64,000 nt of DNA from JAYYZW01 sp965217605 (GCA_965217605.1 CBDCJB010000013.1:62001-126000); one strand, 5' to 3'; shown: positions 7,793 through 17,136, counted from the stretch's first letter. A program made the numbers and translations. Notes: a model not told the origin generated them from the letters alone.

Positions 7793-9343
7793 ATGACCAC
7801 ATCCGAAAAAAGCCGCGCGGCGGACTGGAAAGACAAGTATTTCAAGGCCGTCAATGAATTTGATGAGCAGGAGCGCGGGTGGTCGGACCACATCGCGCGC
7901 TTGAGTCGGGATCTCGTCGGCCTGCTCGGGCAGTTCCGCGGTATCGACGCGACCTTCGACCGTGCGCTGGAATCGGTCGACACAGCCGAGGTTATCCAGG
8001 ACGACGCGGTACAGACGCGCCTGAATGCGCTCGTGGACGCCGTTGATAAGCTCGCACAAGCCCAGGTAACAGCTTCCGCCGCCGAAGACGGTCCCCCGGC
8101 ACCCATATCGCCAATTTCTCCACACCTTCTCGAACTCATCGACCGCCTCGAGCCTCCGCCGCGTCTCGATGCGTGTATCGATGACATGCGTAATAGCTTG
8201 CGTGCAGCCGACATGACGGCCGACGACGCCGCCGGCATTGAACTGTTGGCCGCCGAACTATCGGCCATGCTCGCCATGGAAGACGCAAACCGTCTGAGCG
8301 AAGCGCGCGACTCGATCCAGACCCTGATCGACCATTTATCATTACCCGAATCCGCACATGCACGCCTGGCGGAGATCACGCCAAAGCTTCAGTCCGCAAA
8401 CGACGCGGAGACCCTTCGCCAAATCGCAAAGGAACTCGGGGATTTCATCGTTACCTACGTAAGCTCCCTGCAAGCTGAAATCGAAGGCCTGAACGGTTTT
8501 CTCCATGGCATAAAGGATCGACTCGGCGAAGTCTCCGGCCATATGGGGAGTCAGGAGAGCGAGCGGGCTGAAGCAGCCGCCGCGCGGGACGAGTTGGACA
8601 AAACGGTGCGCGCGAGCTTGGGTGATTTGAGGCTCAATATGGAGGACGCATCGGATCTCGAGCAACTCAAAACGGATATCCATACTCAGCTGGCGATGAT
8701 CGATGGCAACCTGTCGACCTTCATCAGTTCGGAGTCCGATCGCGCACGGCATGCAGAGCGAAAATCCCGGGCGCTCATCGGCGCGATAAAAGAACTCGCC
8801 CTGGAATCGGAGCAATTACGCGACAAACTGCAGGCGGCGCGGCAACGCGCGGTGCGCGATCCGCTGACCGGCTTACCCAATCGCTTGGCCTATGAAGAAC
8901 GCATGCGTTCCGAATATGCGCGTTTTGAACGACAGGGAAGCAGGCTGTCGGTCGTTGTGATCGATATCGATAAGTTTAAATCGATCAATGACACCTACGG
9001 TCATCAGGCCGGCGATAGGGTGCTCAAACACCTGGCGCGCGAGCTTCACAGCCAGATCCGCAAACAGGGTTTTTTCGGGCGTTTTGGCGGCGAAGAGTTC
9101 GTATTGATACTGCCGGATACGGCCCGCGACGGCGCCCTCGAGCTTGCGGACGCACTGCGACGACATATGGAGTCATGTCGCTTCAAGCACAAGGACTCGC
9201 CGGTCAACGTGACGATCTCGTGTGGGATCGCTGAGTTCAGATCCGATGAAACGATAGACACGGTGTTCGGGCGCGCCGATGCCGGACTCTATGCGGCCAA
9301 GAATAACAGCCGTAATCGCTGCGAAGCGGTCGATAACGCGTAG
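7793..9343 (+). CDS. Diguanylate cyclase with helical N-terminal region
   Basis: 516 residues. The C-terminal GGDEF domain (about 350-516) starts with DPLTGLPNR and has the active-site motif GGEEF at residues 432-436 plus metal-binding VVIDIDKFKSIND, so it should make cyclic di-GMP from GTP. The inhibitory I-site (RxxD five residues before the motif) reads RKQG, so product inhibition is probably lost. The first ~340 residues are alanine/leucine/aspartate-rich helices with coiled-coil character and no membrane segment, suggesting a cytoplasmic protein controlled through oligomerisation or a partner. Its TAG stop codon is the first bases of a dispersed palindromic repeat. Confidence 0.95.
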   Translation: MTTSEKSRAADWKDKYFKAVNEFDEQERGWSDHIARLSRDLVGLLGQFRGIDATFDRALESVDTAEVIQDDAVQTRLNALVDAVDKLAQAQVTASAAEDGPPAPISPISPHLLELIDRLEPPPRLDACIDDMRNSLRAADMTADDAAGIELLAAELSAMLAMEDANRLSEARDSIQTLIDHLSLPESAHARLAEITPKLQSANDAETLRQIAKELGDFIVTYVSSLQAEIEGLNGFLHGIKDRLGEVSGHMGSQESERAEAAAARDELDKTVRASLGDLRLNMEDASDLEQLKTDIHTQLAMIDGNLSTFISSESDRARHAERKSRALIGAIKELALESEQLRDKLQAARQRAVRDPLTGLPNRLAYEERMRSEYARFERQGSRLSVVVIDIDKFKSINDTYGHQAGDRVLKHLARELHSQIRKQGFFGRFGGEEFVLILPDTARDGALELADALRRHMESCRFKHKDSPVNVTISCGIAEFRSDETIDTVFGRADAGLYAAKNNSRNRCEAVDNA

Positions 9344-9410
9344 CCTGGATGGAGCGAAGCGGAATCCGGGAATGCACCGGCTCCAAATTCCGCTTCGCTT
9401 CATCCTGCGA
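9340..9410. repeat. REP-like repeat pair (locus 1)
   Basis: The unit at 9340-9370 begins GTAGCCTGGATGGAGCG and ends GGAATCCGGG. A degenerate copy in the other orientation follows at about 9386-9410, so the pair can fold into a hairpin after the diguanylate cyclase. The TAG of this repeat is the stop codon of that gene. Confidence 0.8.
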
Positions 9411-9489
9411 ACAGTAGACACGCAGGCGCCAACGCCGCGTGACCTAGTGTGCTGTCAATCATTCCCCTCTAACTGTTCGTTATTCGAAT

Positions 9490-9927
9490 TTAAGCCAGCG
9501 AGCCGCTGATGTAATGCTCCAATTGCTCGATGACGAATCCCTGCTCGGTGATGATCGCTTTGACCAGATCGCCGATTGACAGGATCCCGATGATGCGGCC
9601 ATCGTCCAACACCGGCAGGTGCCGCACCTTCTTTTCCGTCATCAAGGCCATGCAATCGGTCATGGTCTGTTGGGGCAACGCATGCAGTACCGTCGTCGAC
9701 ATGATATGTGCTACCAGCGTATGGCGTGACGAGCGCCCTTGAAGAATGACTTTGCGCGCGTAATCGCGCTCGCTGATCAAGCCGACGAGAGTCCCCTCGT
9801 CCACGACCAGGAGTGCGCCGATATCCTTTTGCGCCATGAGTTGCAATGCATCGAAAACAGTGGCGTCCGAATGCACCGACCACACCTGTCGGCCCTTTTC
9901 TTCCAGCAATTGTTTCGCCGTTTTCAT
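9490..9927 (-). CDS. CBS-domain pair protein
   Basis: 145 residues forming two CBS motifs: the first about residues 8-65 (VFDALQLMAQKDIGALLVVD, LVGLISERDYARKV), the second about 75-135 (TDCMALMTEKKVRHLPVLDD, IIGILSIGDLVKAI). Such stand-alone Bateman modules bind adenine nucleotides and signal energy state or regulate a partner. No catalytic domain is attached. It is divergent from the acyl-CoA carboxylase operon, with a 177-bp region between them that must hold both promoters. Confidence 0.93.
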   Translation of the reverse strand: MKTAKQLLEEKGRQVWSVHSDATVFDALQLMAQKDIGALLVVDEGTLVGLISERDYARKVILQGRSSRHTLVAHIMSTTVLHALPQQTMTDCMALMTEKKVRHLPVLDDGRIIGILSIGDLVKAIITEQGFVIEQLEHYISGSLA

Positions 9928-10104
9928 TCCTACCTCCCCCGCGTCTAGGCGGGTTCTGTTCTCTTCCTTCCTACTTTAGTACATGAATCCGGCGTCGGCC
10001 TTCTCGAATCAAGCCGGGTTTGCTGATAAAGGCGGTATACTACGCGCGGCTCAAGCGTCGCCGGATGAATCGCGCCGCCGAAAATAGCGCCTGGGCCTTA
10101 ATCC

Positions 10105-11577
10105 ATGTTCGAACGCATCCTGATTGCCAACCGCGGTGAAATCGCCTGCCGCGTTACGCGCACTGCACGCGCCCTAGGGCTTCACACCATCGCCGTTTAT
10201 CACCATGATGATCGCCGAGCGCCGCACATCGGCCTCGCCGATGAAGCGCATTTACTCGAAGCCGATGTGCCGAGCGCAGCCTATCTCGACATGGCTCAGA
10301 TCGTCGCGATCGCGAAGTCGGCCGGCGCCGACTGCATCCATCCGGGCTATGGGTTTCTGTCCGAGAACGCCGATTTCGCGGCAGCCGTCGAAAATGCGGG
10401 ATTGGCGTTCATCGGTCCACAGCCGGAGGTCATCCGCCTGATGGGCGACAAGATCGCGTCGCGCGAGTTCGCAAAGAACGCCGGCGTTCCGATAGCGCCC
10501 AGCGCCACGCAATTGGGCGATCTCGACGCGTTCCTCGCGCAAGTGGCGGCTATCGGCTTCCCGGTGTTGATCAAAGCCGCCGCGGGCGGTGGCGGTAAAG
10601 GTATGAGTATCGTGCACGACGCCGCCGAATTGGGCGAGCGTGCGCGCACCGCGGCCGGTGAAGCAGAGCGGTATTTCGCTGACGGACGCATCTACGCCGA
10701 GCGTTACATCGAACGTCCACGCCATATCGAGGTGCAGGTACTCGGGGACGGCGAAGGTGCGGCCATACACCTGTTCGAACGCGAATGTTCAGTGCAACGC
10801 CGCTTTCAGAAAATCGTCGAAGAATCGCCTGCGGCTTCCCTCGATCGTGATCTACGCGATCGCATATGCCAGGCGGCGGTCGACCTGGCTGTGGGCGCGA
10901 AGTACCGCAACGCGGGAACCGTTGAATTCATCCTTGCCCCCGACGGCAAATTTTATTTCCTGGAGATGAATACGCGCCTACAAGTCGAGCACCCAGTTAC
11001 CGAAATGGTTTGTGGCCTCGATCTCGTCGAAGCCCAGCTGCGCATTGCAGCGGGCGAAGGCCTTGCCTGGTATCAAGACGACATACGACAGAGCGGACAC
11101 GCGATCGAATGCCGCATCTGCTGCGAAGAACCCGAACAAGATTTCCGTCCGGCCACGGGCACCGTCCAGGTTCTGCGCGTCCCGGGCGGGACGGCTACGC
11201 GTTTCGACGGTGGAATCGTTCAAGGTCAAGCAGTCACCGCGGCTTTCGATTCCATGGTCGGCAAGCTCATTTGTCATGCCGCGGATCGAGCAGGCGCAAT
11301 CGACGCTTGCATGCAAGCATTGGGCGATCTGACCCTCCTCGGCGTGAGTAGCAATATCGATTATCTGAGCGCAATCGTGGACCACAGTGCCTTCCGCGCG
11401 GGCGATCTCCACACCGGGTTTATCGGCGAACACGCCGCATCGCTGGCGCCCGCGTCGCTCGACGACACCGAACGGGCGGCCGTTTTGATCGCCGCTGCGC
11501 TCGGCGTTGACGACTTTCGGCGGCTCGCATTCGATACACCGGAACCGCACGCGTCCCTCGGCGCCTGGCAGAATTGA
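10105..11577 (+). CDS. Acyl-CoA carboxylase, biotin carboxylase part of the alpha chain
   Basis: 490 residues covering the three biotin carboxylase subdomains: N-terminal ILIANRGEIACRV, ATP-grasp glycine loop AGGGGKGM at 160-167, ERECSVQRRFQKIVEE and EMNTRLQVEHPVTE near 290. It carboxylates biotin with ATP and bicarbonate. In 3-methylcrotonyl- and propionyl-CoA carboxylases the alpha chain is about 660 residues and continues into the biotin carrier domain; here translation stops at TGA 11575-11577 and the carrier follows 3 bp later in the same frame. The downstream carboxyltransferase resembles that of methylcrotonyl-CoA carboxylase, so leucine/isovalerate or isoprenoid acid breakdown is likely. 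Confidence 0.93.
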   Translation: MFERILIANRGEIACRVTRTARALGLHTIAVYHHDDRRAPHIGLADEAHLLEADVPSAAYLDMAQIVAIAKSAGADCIHPGYGFLSENADFAAAVENAGLAFIGPQPEVIRLMGDKIASREFAKNAGVPIAPSATQLGDLDAFLAQVAAIGFPVLIKAAAGGGGKGMSIVHDAAELGERARTAAGEAERYFADGRIYAERYIERPRHIEVQVLGDGEGAAIHLFERECSVQRRFQKIVEESPAASLDRDLRDRICQAAVDLAVGAKYRNAGTVEFILAPDGKFYFLEMNTRLQVEHPVTEMVCGLDLVEAQLRIAAGEGLAWYQDDIRQSGHAIECRICCEEPEQDFRPATGTVQVLRVPGGTATRFDGGIVQGQAVTAAFDSMVGKLICHAADRAGAIDACMQALGDLTLLGVSSNIDYLSAIVDHSAFRAGDLHTGFIGEHAASLAPASLDDTERAAVLIAAALGVDDFRRLAFDTPEPHASLGAWQN

Positions 11578-11580
11578 TTC

Positions 11581-12081
11581 ATGGGCATGGCGTTCACATT
11601 TGAATTCGATGGCGAAGCGCATCAGCTCAGCGTCGACGCACGGCGACCCGAGTTAACGGTCAGCGTCGACGGCGTTGCGCATCGAGTTTCTGAATCCGCA
11701 GTACAGGATGCGGGCTACGTGCTGTTAACGGTCGACGATCGCAGTTTTCAAGTATGGCGGGCCTGGGAAGGGAACCGCATTCACCTGCGTATCGGCGCAC
11801 GCAGCTTCTCGATCGGGTACGAAGATGCGATTCTTGCAGCGCAACACCATGCCGGCGGCGACGATGTACTACGCGCGGACATGCCAGGCGTGGTCGTCGA
11901 CGTGCAATGCAAAAATAACGGCAAAGTATCGGCAGGCGACGTCATGATGGTGATCGAATCGATGAAGATGCAGATTAATATCGTCGCGCCGCGAGACGGC
12001 ACGGTTGAAACCGTACACTTGGGCGTTAACGAAACCTTCGATAAGGGCGCAGAACTCGTTTCCATGCATGCGCAGGACTAA
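11581..12081 (+). CDS. Biotin carboxyl carrier part of the acyl-CoA carboxylase alpha chain
   Basis: 166 residues. The C-terminal ~75 residues are a biotinyl domain (ADMPGVVVDVQCKNNGKVSA) with the attachment motif ESMKM, K129 being the expected biotinyl lysine. The first ~90 residues match the BT/linker region that joins carboxylase and carrier in fused alpha chains. The frame is identical to that of the preceding gene, separated only by TGA and TTC; no clear Shine-Dalgarno precedes ATG 11581, so translation must rely on coupling, re-initiation or read-through. This looks like a normally fused protein split by one stop codon. Confidence 0.9.
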   Translation: MGMAFTFEFDGEAHQLSVDARRPELTVSVDGVAHRVSESAVQDAGYVLLTVDDRSFQVWRAWEGNRIHLRIGARSFSIGYEDAILAAQHHAGGDDVLRADMPGVVVDVQCKNNGKVSAGDVMMVIESMKMQINIVAPRDGTVETVHLGVNETFDKGAELVSMHAQD

Positions 12082-12087
12082 TATTGC

Positions 12088-12158
12088 CCCGGATTCCGCT
12101 GCGCTCCATCCAGGCTACGTCCGGGATGTAGCCTGGATGGAGCGCAGCGGAATCCGGG
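12088..12158. repeat. REP-like inverted repeat pair (locus 2)
   Basis: Two 31-bp units, 12088-12118 and 12128-12158, are perfect inverted copies of GTAGCCTGGATGGAGCG...GGAATCCGGG, separated by 9 bp. The resulting hairpin lies between the carrier and the carboxyltransferase gene and may shape their relative expression. Confidence 0.85.
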
Positions 12159-12182
12159 ATCATTCACCCGAGACAGCTTCTT

Positions 12183-13790
12183 ATGGCACGCATCCACTCC
12201 ACTATTCAAACTGGCTCTGCCGAGTTCCGCAGCTTCTACGCCCATAACAAGGAGCTGGCGACCGAGCTGCACGAAAAGCAACGCGCCGCGCGCTACGACC
12301 GTCCCCAGAAAGACATTGACCGGCTGGCCGGCCACGGTAAATGGATGCCGCGCGATCGCATCGATAAGCTGCTCGATCCCGGCACGCCCTTCCTGGAATT
12401 TTCGACCCTCGCCGCGACCATGGCGTACGACGGTGATGCGCCCGGCGCGAGTTGTATTACCGGCATCGGTATGGTCAACGGTCGCGAGGTCATCATTCAC
12501 GCGAATGATTCCAGCATCAAAGGCGGCGCCTGGTACCCCTTGACGGTCAAGAAGATCGTGCGTTGCCTCGATATCGCTATCGAGAACCGGCTTCCGGTCA
12601 TCCATCTCTGCGACAGCGCCGGCGGTTTTCTACCGCTGCAATCGGAGATCTTTCCGGACAAATACATGGCCGGGCGCATGTTCCGCAATCAATGCGTGCT
12701 GTCCAAGCTGAATGTCAAACAACTCGCGCTGGTATTTGGACATTGCACCGCGGGCGGTGCCTACATACCCGCGTTGTCGGACTATTCGGTGATCGTGCGC
12801 GGCACCGGCGCCGTGTTCCTCGCCGGGCCGCCGCTGGTCAAGGCGGCCACCGGCGAGGTCGTCACGGCCGACGAACTCGGCGGCTGCGATTTGCACACGC
12901 AGATCAGCGGCACCTGCGACTATCCCGCGAGCTCGGAAGAGGAAGCGATCGCGATCGGGCGGGAGATCGTCGAGCAATGGGAGCCGACGCCGAAATGGCC
13001 GCTGCAACGAGACGCCGTCGAGGCGCCTTACTACGATCCGGACGAGCTCTACGGCATCATCCCGGACGACATCAAACGGCCGTTCGAAATGCGCGAGGTC
13101 ATCGCCCGCATCGTCGACGGTAGCCGCTTTCACGAATATCAACCCGCGTATGGCACGACCCTCGTGTGTGGTTACGCAAACATCTGGGGTTTTAAAGTCG
13201 GGATCCTAGCGAACAACGGCGTGCTGTTTAATGACAGCGCCCTGAAGGGCGCGCATTTCATCGAGCTCTGCAATCAGAACAATTCGCCGCTGCTGTTCCT
13301 ACAAAACATTACCGGCTACATGGTCGGGCGGGACTACGAAGCGCAAGGCATCACCAAGGACGGCGCGAAGATGATCATGGCGCAGGTCGGATCACACGTG
13401 CCCAAGTTCACCATCATGTGCCACGGGTCCTTCGGCGCCGGAAACTACGGGATGTGCGGGCGAGCCTATGACGGCCGGTTTCTGTTCTCCTGGCCCAACC
13501 ATCAGATCAGCATCATGGGGGGCGAGCAGGCGGCGAAGACCCTCGCGGAAGTCAAGATGCGTCAGCTCGAGAGACGCGGCGAAAAAGTCGAACAGGATGC
13601 GCTCGATGCGGTTTATCACGACACGCTGGAGGCCTACCAACATCAAACGTCGGCTTATTACGCAACGTCGGAGTTGTGGGACGACGGCCTCCTTGATCCG
13701 GTCGACACCCGCAATGCGCTGGGGGTAGCGATAAGTGCTTCGTTGAACGCGCCGTTGGGTGAGCCCGGGTACGGTATTTATCGGTTTTGA
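12183..13790 (+). CDS. Acyl-CoA carboxylase beta subunit (carboxyltransferase, methylcrotonyl-CoA type)
   Basis: 535 residues, the usual length. The N-terminal crotonase-like half contains GKWMPRDRIDKLLDPGTPFL, SSIKGGAWYPLTVKKI, LCDSAGGFLPLQ and GHCTAGGAYIPALSDYS; the C-terminal half has NNGVLFNDSALKGAHFIELC, LFLQNITGYMVG and PNHQISIMGGEQAA. These match the beta subunit of 3-methylcrotonyl-CoA carboxylase more than propionyl-CoA carboxylase. It moves carboxyl from biotin to the acyl-CoA. It forms an operon with the split alpha chain, 101 bp downstream of it with a REP hairpin in the gap. No liuABDE neighbours are present, so the substrate is inferred only from the sequence type. Confidence 0.93.
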   Translation: MARIHSTIQTGSAEFRSFYAHNKELATELHEKQRAARYDRPQKDIDRLAGHGKWMPRDRIDKLLDPGTPFLEFSTLAATMAYDGDAPGASCITGIGMVNGREVIIHANDSSIKGGAWYPLTVKKIVRCLDIAIENRLPVIHLCDSAGGFLPLQSEIFPDKYMAGRMFRNQCVLSKLNVKQLALVFGHCTAGGAYIPALSDYSVIVRGTGAVFLAGPPLVKAATGEVVTADELGGCDLHTQISGTCDYPASSEEEAIAIGREIVEQWEPTPKWPLQRDAVEAPYYDPDELYGIIPDDIKRPFEMREVIARIVDGSRFHEYQPAYGTTLVCGYANIWGFKVGILANNGVLFNDSALKGAHFIELCNQNNSPLLFLQNITGYMVGRDYEAQGITKDGAKMIMAQVGSHVPKFTIMCHGSFGAGNYGMCGRAYDGRFLFSWPNHQISIMGGEQAAKTLAEVKMRQLERRGEKVEQDALDAVYHDTLEAYQHQTSAYYATSELWDDGLLDPVDTRNALGVAISASLNAPLGEPGYGIYRF

Positions 13791-13819
13791 GGCAATTCGT
13801 CCGCAAGCAGGAGATTCAT

Positions 13820-15412
13820 TTAAAAATCGATCTGCAGAACCTTCTCGACCGCATCAATCTTGCTGACCTGGGCCAGCGTCGATTCGCTCAGTGGTTCCGA
13901 TACCCCAATCAAAGCCACCGCACGACTACCGCCGTCCGCGATACCGACTTGCATGCGGTCTATATTGATGCCTTCCCGGCCGAGTATCTCTCCAAGCGCA
14001 CCAACGACACCGGGCCGGTCGACGTGACGTGTAAAGAGCAGGTGACCCTCTAGTGTTGATTCGATTGCATAATCATTGATCCGAACAAGCCGTGGGTGGC
14101 GTTCGTCGAAAATCGCGCCCTCGAGCGTGATCACGCCTTCGTTCGACGTGGCAGTCAAGCGAATGAGCGACACGTAATCACGCGAATCGGCCGAACTGAT
14201 CTCAACCACGTGGATCCCCTGCCGGCGGGCCAGGTGGATCGCATTGACCTGATTCACCGGCACTGAATGATGCTCGCATAACAACCCCACCATCGCGGCG
14301 CTCGCGATGGGATGCGTGTCGAGCTTCGCGGCCTCGCCGAATACGCCCACTTCAGCAGAGTTGAACGGCGCGTCGGTCATACGGCACAGCAGCCTGCCGA
14401 GCTTGCGTGAAAGCTCCATATAAGGCCCGAGCTTGCGGAGTTTTTCAGGCGCAATGCTAGGCACGTTGACCGCGTTGGTGACCTCTCCTCGCACCAAAAA
14501 GGCAGCGATTTGGTGGGCGATCTCGACCCCCACGGCGGTCTGCGCTTCGTAGGTCGACGCCCCGAGATGCGGAGTGAACTGGATGTTGGGCTGCGCGAAA
14601 AGCGGCGAGTCGCCGGGCGGTTCGTTCTCGAACACATCCAGCGCTGCGCCGGCGAGATACCCCGATGCGACGACTTCGATCAAGGCTTCCTCGTCGACCA
14701 GGCCGCCTCGCGCGCAGTTGATGAGCCGCGCACCCGGCTTCATGTTGTGCAAGCGATCGCGGCTGATCAGGCCGCGCGTGTCGTCGGTCACGGGGCAGTG
14801 CAAACTCACATAATCCGATGTCTCGATCAGCGGATCGATATCCATCTTCTCGACCCCGTACTCCCCAAACGTTTCCTCCGTCACGAAGGGGTCGAATCCG
14901 ACGACCCGCATCTTGAGCGCACTGCAGCGTTGGGCGACCAGGCGCCCAATGGTTCCGAATCCGACGATCCCGACCGTCTTACCGGATAGCTCGGTACCTA
15001 GAAAATTACCCCGTTCCCATTTTCCGTCACGCACTGATTGATCGGCGCCCGTAAGTTTACGGCTCAGAGAAAACATGTGGGCGATCGCGAGTTCGGCCGT
15101 CGTCGTGGCATTGGCGTCCGGCGTATTCAACACAACGATGCCACGCTCGGTCGCCGCGTCGAGATCGATATTGTCGACGCCGATACCGGCACGGCCGATG
15201 ACCTTGAGCTGCGCGGCGTCAGCGAGCAACTGACCGCGGATCTCCGTCGCGCTGCGTACGATGATGGCGTCGGCGTCGCGTGCGTGCGGCGTGGCCTCAT
15301 CCGGATTCAGTCCGGGCGAGAAATCGACCACGAGCTCAGGATAGCTCCCGAGCGCCGCGATGCCCTCTGGCGCCAATTTATCGGCAACGAAAACCTTATA
15401 CACCGCACTCAC
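13820..15412 (-). CDS. serA: D-3-phosphoglycerate dehydrogenase
   Basis: About 530 residues, the long form: catalytic/NAD domains, an ASB domain and a C-terminal ACT domain (LFTRHVDRPGVVGALGEILG). The Rossmann motif GIVGFGTIG is at about 148-156; NCARGGLVDEEALIE and FTPHLGASTYEA supply the catalytic Arg/Glu/His. It oxidises 3-phosphoglycerate, the first step of serine synthesis, and the ACT domain suggests serine feedback. I place the start at GTG 15412, which overlaps the serC stop by 4 bases (GTGA), giving translational coupling; a GTG at 15403 is also possible. Confidence 0.95.
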   Translation of the reverse strand: MSAVYKVFVADKLAPEGIAALGSYPELVVDFSPGLNPDEATPHARDADAIIVRSATEIRGQLLADAAQLKVIGRAGIGVDNIDLDAATERGIVVLNTPDANATTTAELAIAHMFSLSRKLTGADQSVRDGKWERGNFLGTELSGKTVGIVGFGTIGRLVAQRCSALKMRVVGFDPFVTEETFGEYGVEKMDIDPLIETSDYVSLHCPVTDDTRGLISRDRLHNMKPGARLINCARGGLVDEEALIEVVASGYLAGAALDVFENEPPGDSPLFAQPNIQFTPHLGASTYEAQTAVGVEIAHQIAAFLVRGEVTNAVNVPSIAPEKLRKLGPYMELSRKLGRLLCRMTDAPFNSAEVGVFGEAAKLDTHPIASAAMVGLLCEHHSVPVNQVNAIHLARRQGIHVVEISSADSRDYVSLIRLTATSNEGVITLEGAIFDERHPRLVRINDYAIESTLEGHLLFTRHVDRPGVVGALGEILGREGINIDRMQVGIADGGSRAVALIGVSEPLSESTLAQVSKIDAVEKVLQIDF

Positions 15413-16560
15413 TCCGCGGCGACCTGCGCATAAGCCCATTCCAGCCACGGCAACAGAGTCGCGACGTCAGTGGCCTCGACCGTCGCCCCACCCCAGATGC
15501 GCAGGCCGGGCGGCGCCTTGCGGTAACCGTTGATGTCATAGGCGACGTCTTCCTCATCGAGCAATGTGGCCATACGTTTGGTGATCGATGTTTGCGCTTC
15601 CTCGTCGAGCGCGAGAAACCAGTCGGCGACGATCTTCAAGCACATCGAGGTACTCGATCGCTCCGACGGATCGGCGGCGAGGAATGCAACCCATGGCGTT
15701 TTCTCGACCCACGCGGCCAGGACTTCGAGATTCTGCCGTGACCGCGAACATAATGCGCGTAATCCGCCTGCATTTTCCGCCCACCGCAGTGCATCCAGAT
15801 AATCCTCTACACACAGCATAGACGGCGTATTGATCGTTGCACCTTCGAACACCGCTTCATCGAGCAGTCCGTTCTTGACCAGGCGGAACAGTTTAGGCAG
15901 TGGACGCGGCGGCGTGTACCTTATCAAGCGTTCTACGGCACGCGGACTCAGGACGATGACGCCGTGCGCCGCTTCGCCGCCGAGGACCTTCTGCCAGGAA
16001 AACGTGGCCACATCGAGCTTGCCCCATGGCAGTGGCATCGCGAAAGCCGCCGACGTCGCGTCGCAAATCGTAAGCCCGGCACGCTCATCGGCAATCCAGT
16101 CGCCGTCCGGCAGCTTCACACCGGACGTCGTGCCATTCCACACGAAGACCACGTCGCGTTCGAAATCAACCGTGCCGAGATCGGGCAGTTCGCCGTACGG
16201 CGCGGTGATCTTGCGCGCATCCTCGATCTTCAAGACGTCGATCACATCGGTGACCCACTCGAGCCCGAAGCTCTCCCACGCCAAAACGTCGACGCCGCGC
16301 GCGCCGAGCATGCTCCATAACGCCATCTCTATAGCGCCGGTATCGGAGCCCGGTACGATACCGATGCGGTAATCGTCCGGGACTTCGAGGATCTGGCGGG
16401 TTCTATCGATCGCCTCTTTGAGACGCGCCTTCCCCGGCTTCGAGCGGTGTGACCGGCCGATGAGCGCCGCCGATAGCGCCGCCGGTTCCCATCCCGGCCG
16501 CTTCGGACATGGTCCCGAAGAAAAACAGGGATTGGCGGGTTTGGTCAGGGGTTTTTGCAT
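15409..16560 (-). CDS. serC: Phosphoserine aminotransferase
   Basis: 383 residues of the SerC subtype found in Alphaproteobacteria and scattered elsewhere (TIGR01365-like): FSSGPCPKRPGW at the N-terminus, GRSHRSKPGKARL, GIVPGSDTGAIEMALW, CDATSAAFAMPLPWGKLDV and the PLP lysine in TFSWQKVLGGE. It converts 3-phosphohydroxypyruvate and glutamate to phosphoserine, the step after SerA, whose gene follows with a 4-base overlap. Together they give a two-gene serine operon transcribed from the region around 16.6 kb. Confidence 0.95.
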   Translation of the reverse strand: MQKPLTKPANPCFSSGPCPKRPGWEPAALSAALIGRSHRSKPGKARLKEAIDRTRQILEVPDDYRIGIVPGSDTGAIEMALWSMLGARGVDVLAWESFGLEWVTDVIDVLKIEDARKITAPYGELPDLGTVDFERDVVFVWNGTTSGVKLPDGDWIADERAGLTICDATSAAFAMPLPWGKLDVATFSWQKVLGGEAAHGVIVLSPRAVERLIRYTPPRPLPKLFRLVKNGLLDEAVFEGATINTPSMLCVEDYLDALRWAENAGGLRALCSRSRQNLEVLAAWVEKTPWVAFLAADPSERSSTSMCLKIVADWFLALDEEAQTSITKRMATLLDEEDVAYDINGYRKAPPGLRIWGGATVEATDVATLLPWLEWAYAQVAAE

Positions 16561-16684
16561 CGCCCAGCACGCCGCGTCCGGCGGCGCAAAAAAGAGGCGG
16601 GCATTGTACTTAGCGGGTAGGCCGATGCAATGGGTCGCCTATCTCCGAAATCGCGAGCACGGTCAAAAAAGTATGTATTAAACT

Positions 16685-17136
16685 TTTGGGGCTTATATAC
16701 ATGACTAGACAAGTCCCTATTTAGCTTCGCGGATCAGCAAGAAGCCCTCATAGATGAGCAAGGAAACCGTAAACGGCACCATAACCAGCCACAAGGTTCC
16801 GCTCTCCAGTCCACTGCCTGCCATCTTCGCCAAGTAATTGTAGGCGTATAAATGAACCAGCGCCCCGACCAGGACCGTTACTACGAGACGAGGCCATTCG
16901 GTTTCACCGCGCATGGAACCGAGGATTTTCTCCAAGAAAACGAGTACGAGGGCGACGACTGCGAAAGGGTCAATCCAATCAAATATGGGCTTGGCCGCTG
17001 CGGGATTGACGGCGTAGAAGAAATTGTTGAGCGTCAAAACGAAAGCTACGACGAGCATGAAGCATCCTTTTAGTGACCGCATATTTCAACCTCTCCAATT
17101 CTTCCGTTGTGTCTAGTCATGTATATAAGCCCCAAA
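16685..17136. repeat. Inverted-repeat-bounded cassette around a small membrane-protein gene
   Basis: A perfect 27-bp inverted repeat (16685-16711 and 17110-17136; TTTGGGGCTTATATACATGA onward to GACTAGACA) bounds a 452-bp unit with exactly one gene. The unit lies between serC and the end of dnaE2. No transposase is inside, and no target duplication is obvious. It looks like a gene carried between MITE-type ends. Confidence 0.75.
16717..17082 (-). CDS. Small four-helix membrane protein, unknown function
   Basis: 121 residues with four predicted transmembrane stretches: LKGCFMLVVAFVLTLNNFFY (also resembling a signal anchor), DPFAVVALVLVFLEKIL, LVVTVLVGALVHLYAYNYLA and WLVMVPFTVSLLIYEGFLL. No family is recognised. 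It occupies almost the whole 452-bp unit between 27-bp inverted repeats, starting 28 bp inside one repeat and ending 6 bp inside the other, so it looks like cargo of a small mobile unit. Confidence 0.7.
   Translation of the reverse strand: MRSLKGCFMLVVAFVLTLNNFFYAVNPAAAKPIFDWIDPFAVVALVLVFLEKILGSMRGETEWPRLVVTVLVGALVHLYAYNYLAKMAGSGLESGTLWLVMVPFTVSLLIYEGFLLIREAK

Noticed and set aside
11575..11577. Selenocysteine reading of the TGA between biotin carboxylase and carrier
   Set aside because: No redox cysteine is expected there in homologues and I see no suitable stem-loop; a split or a lost Trp codon is simpler.
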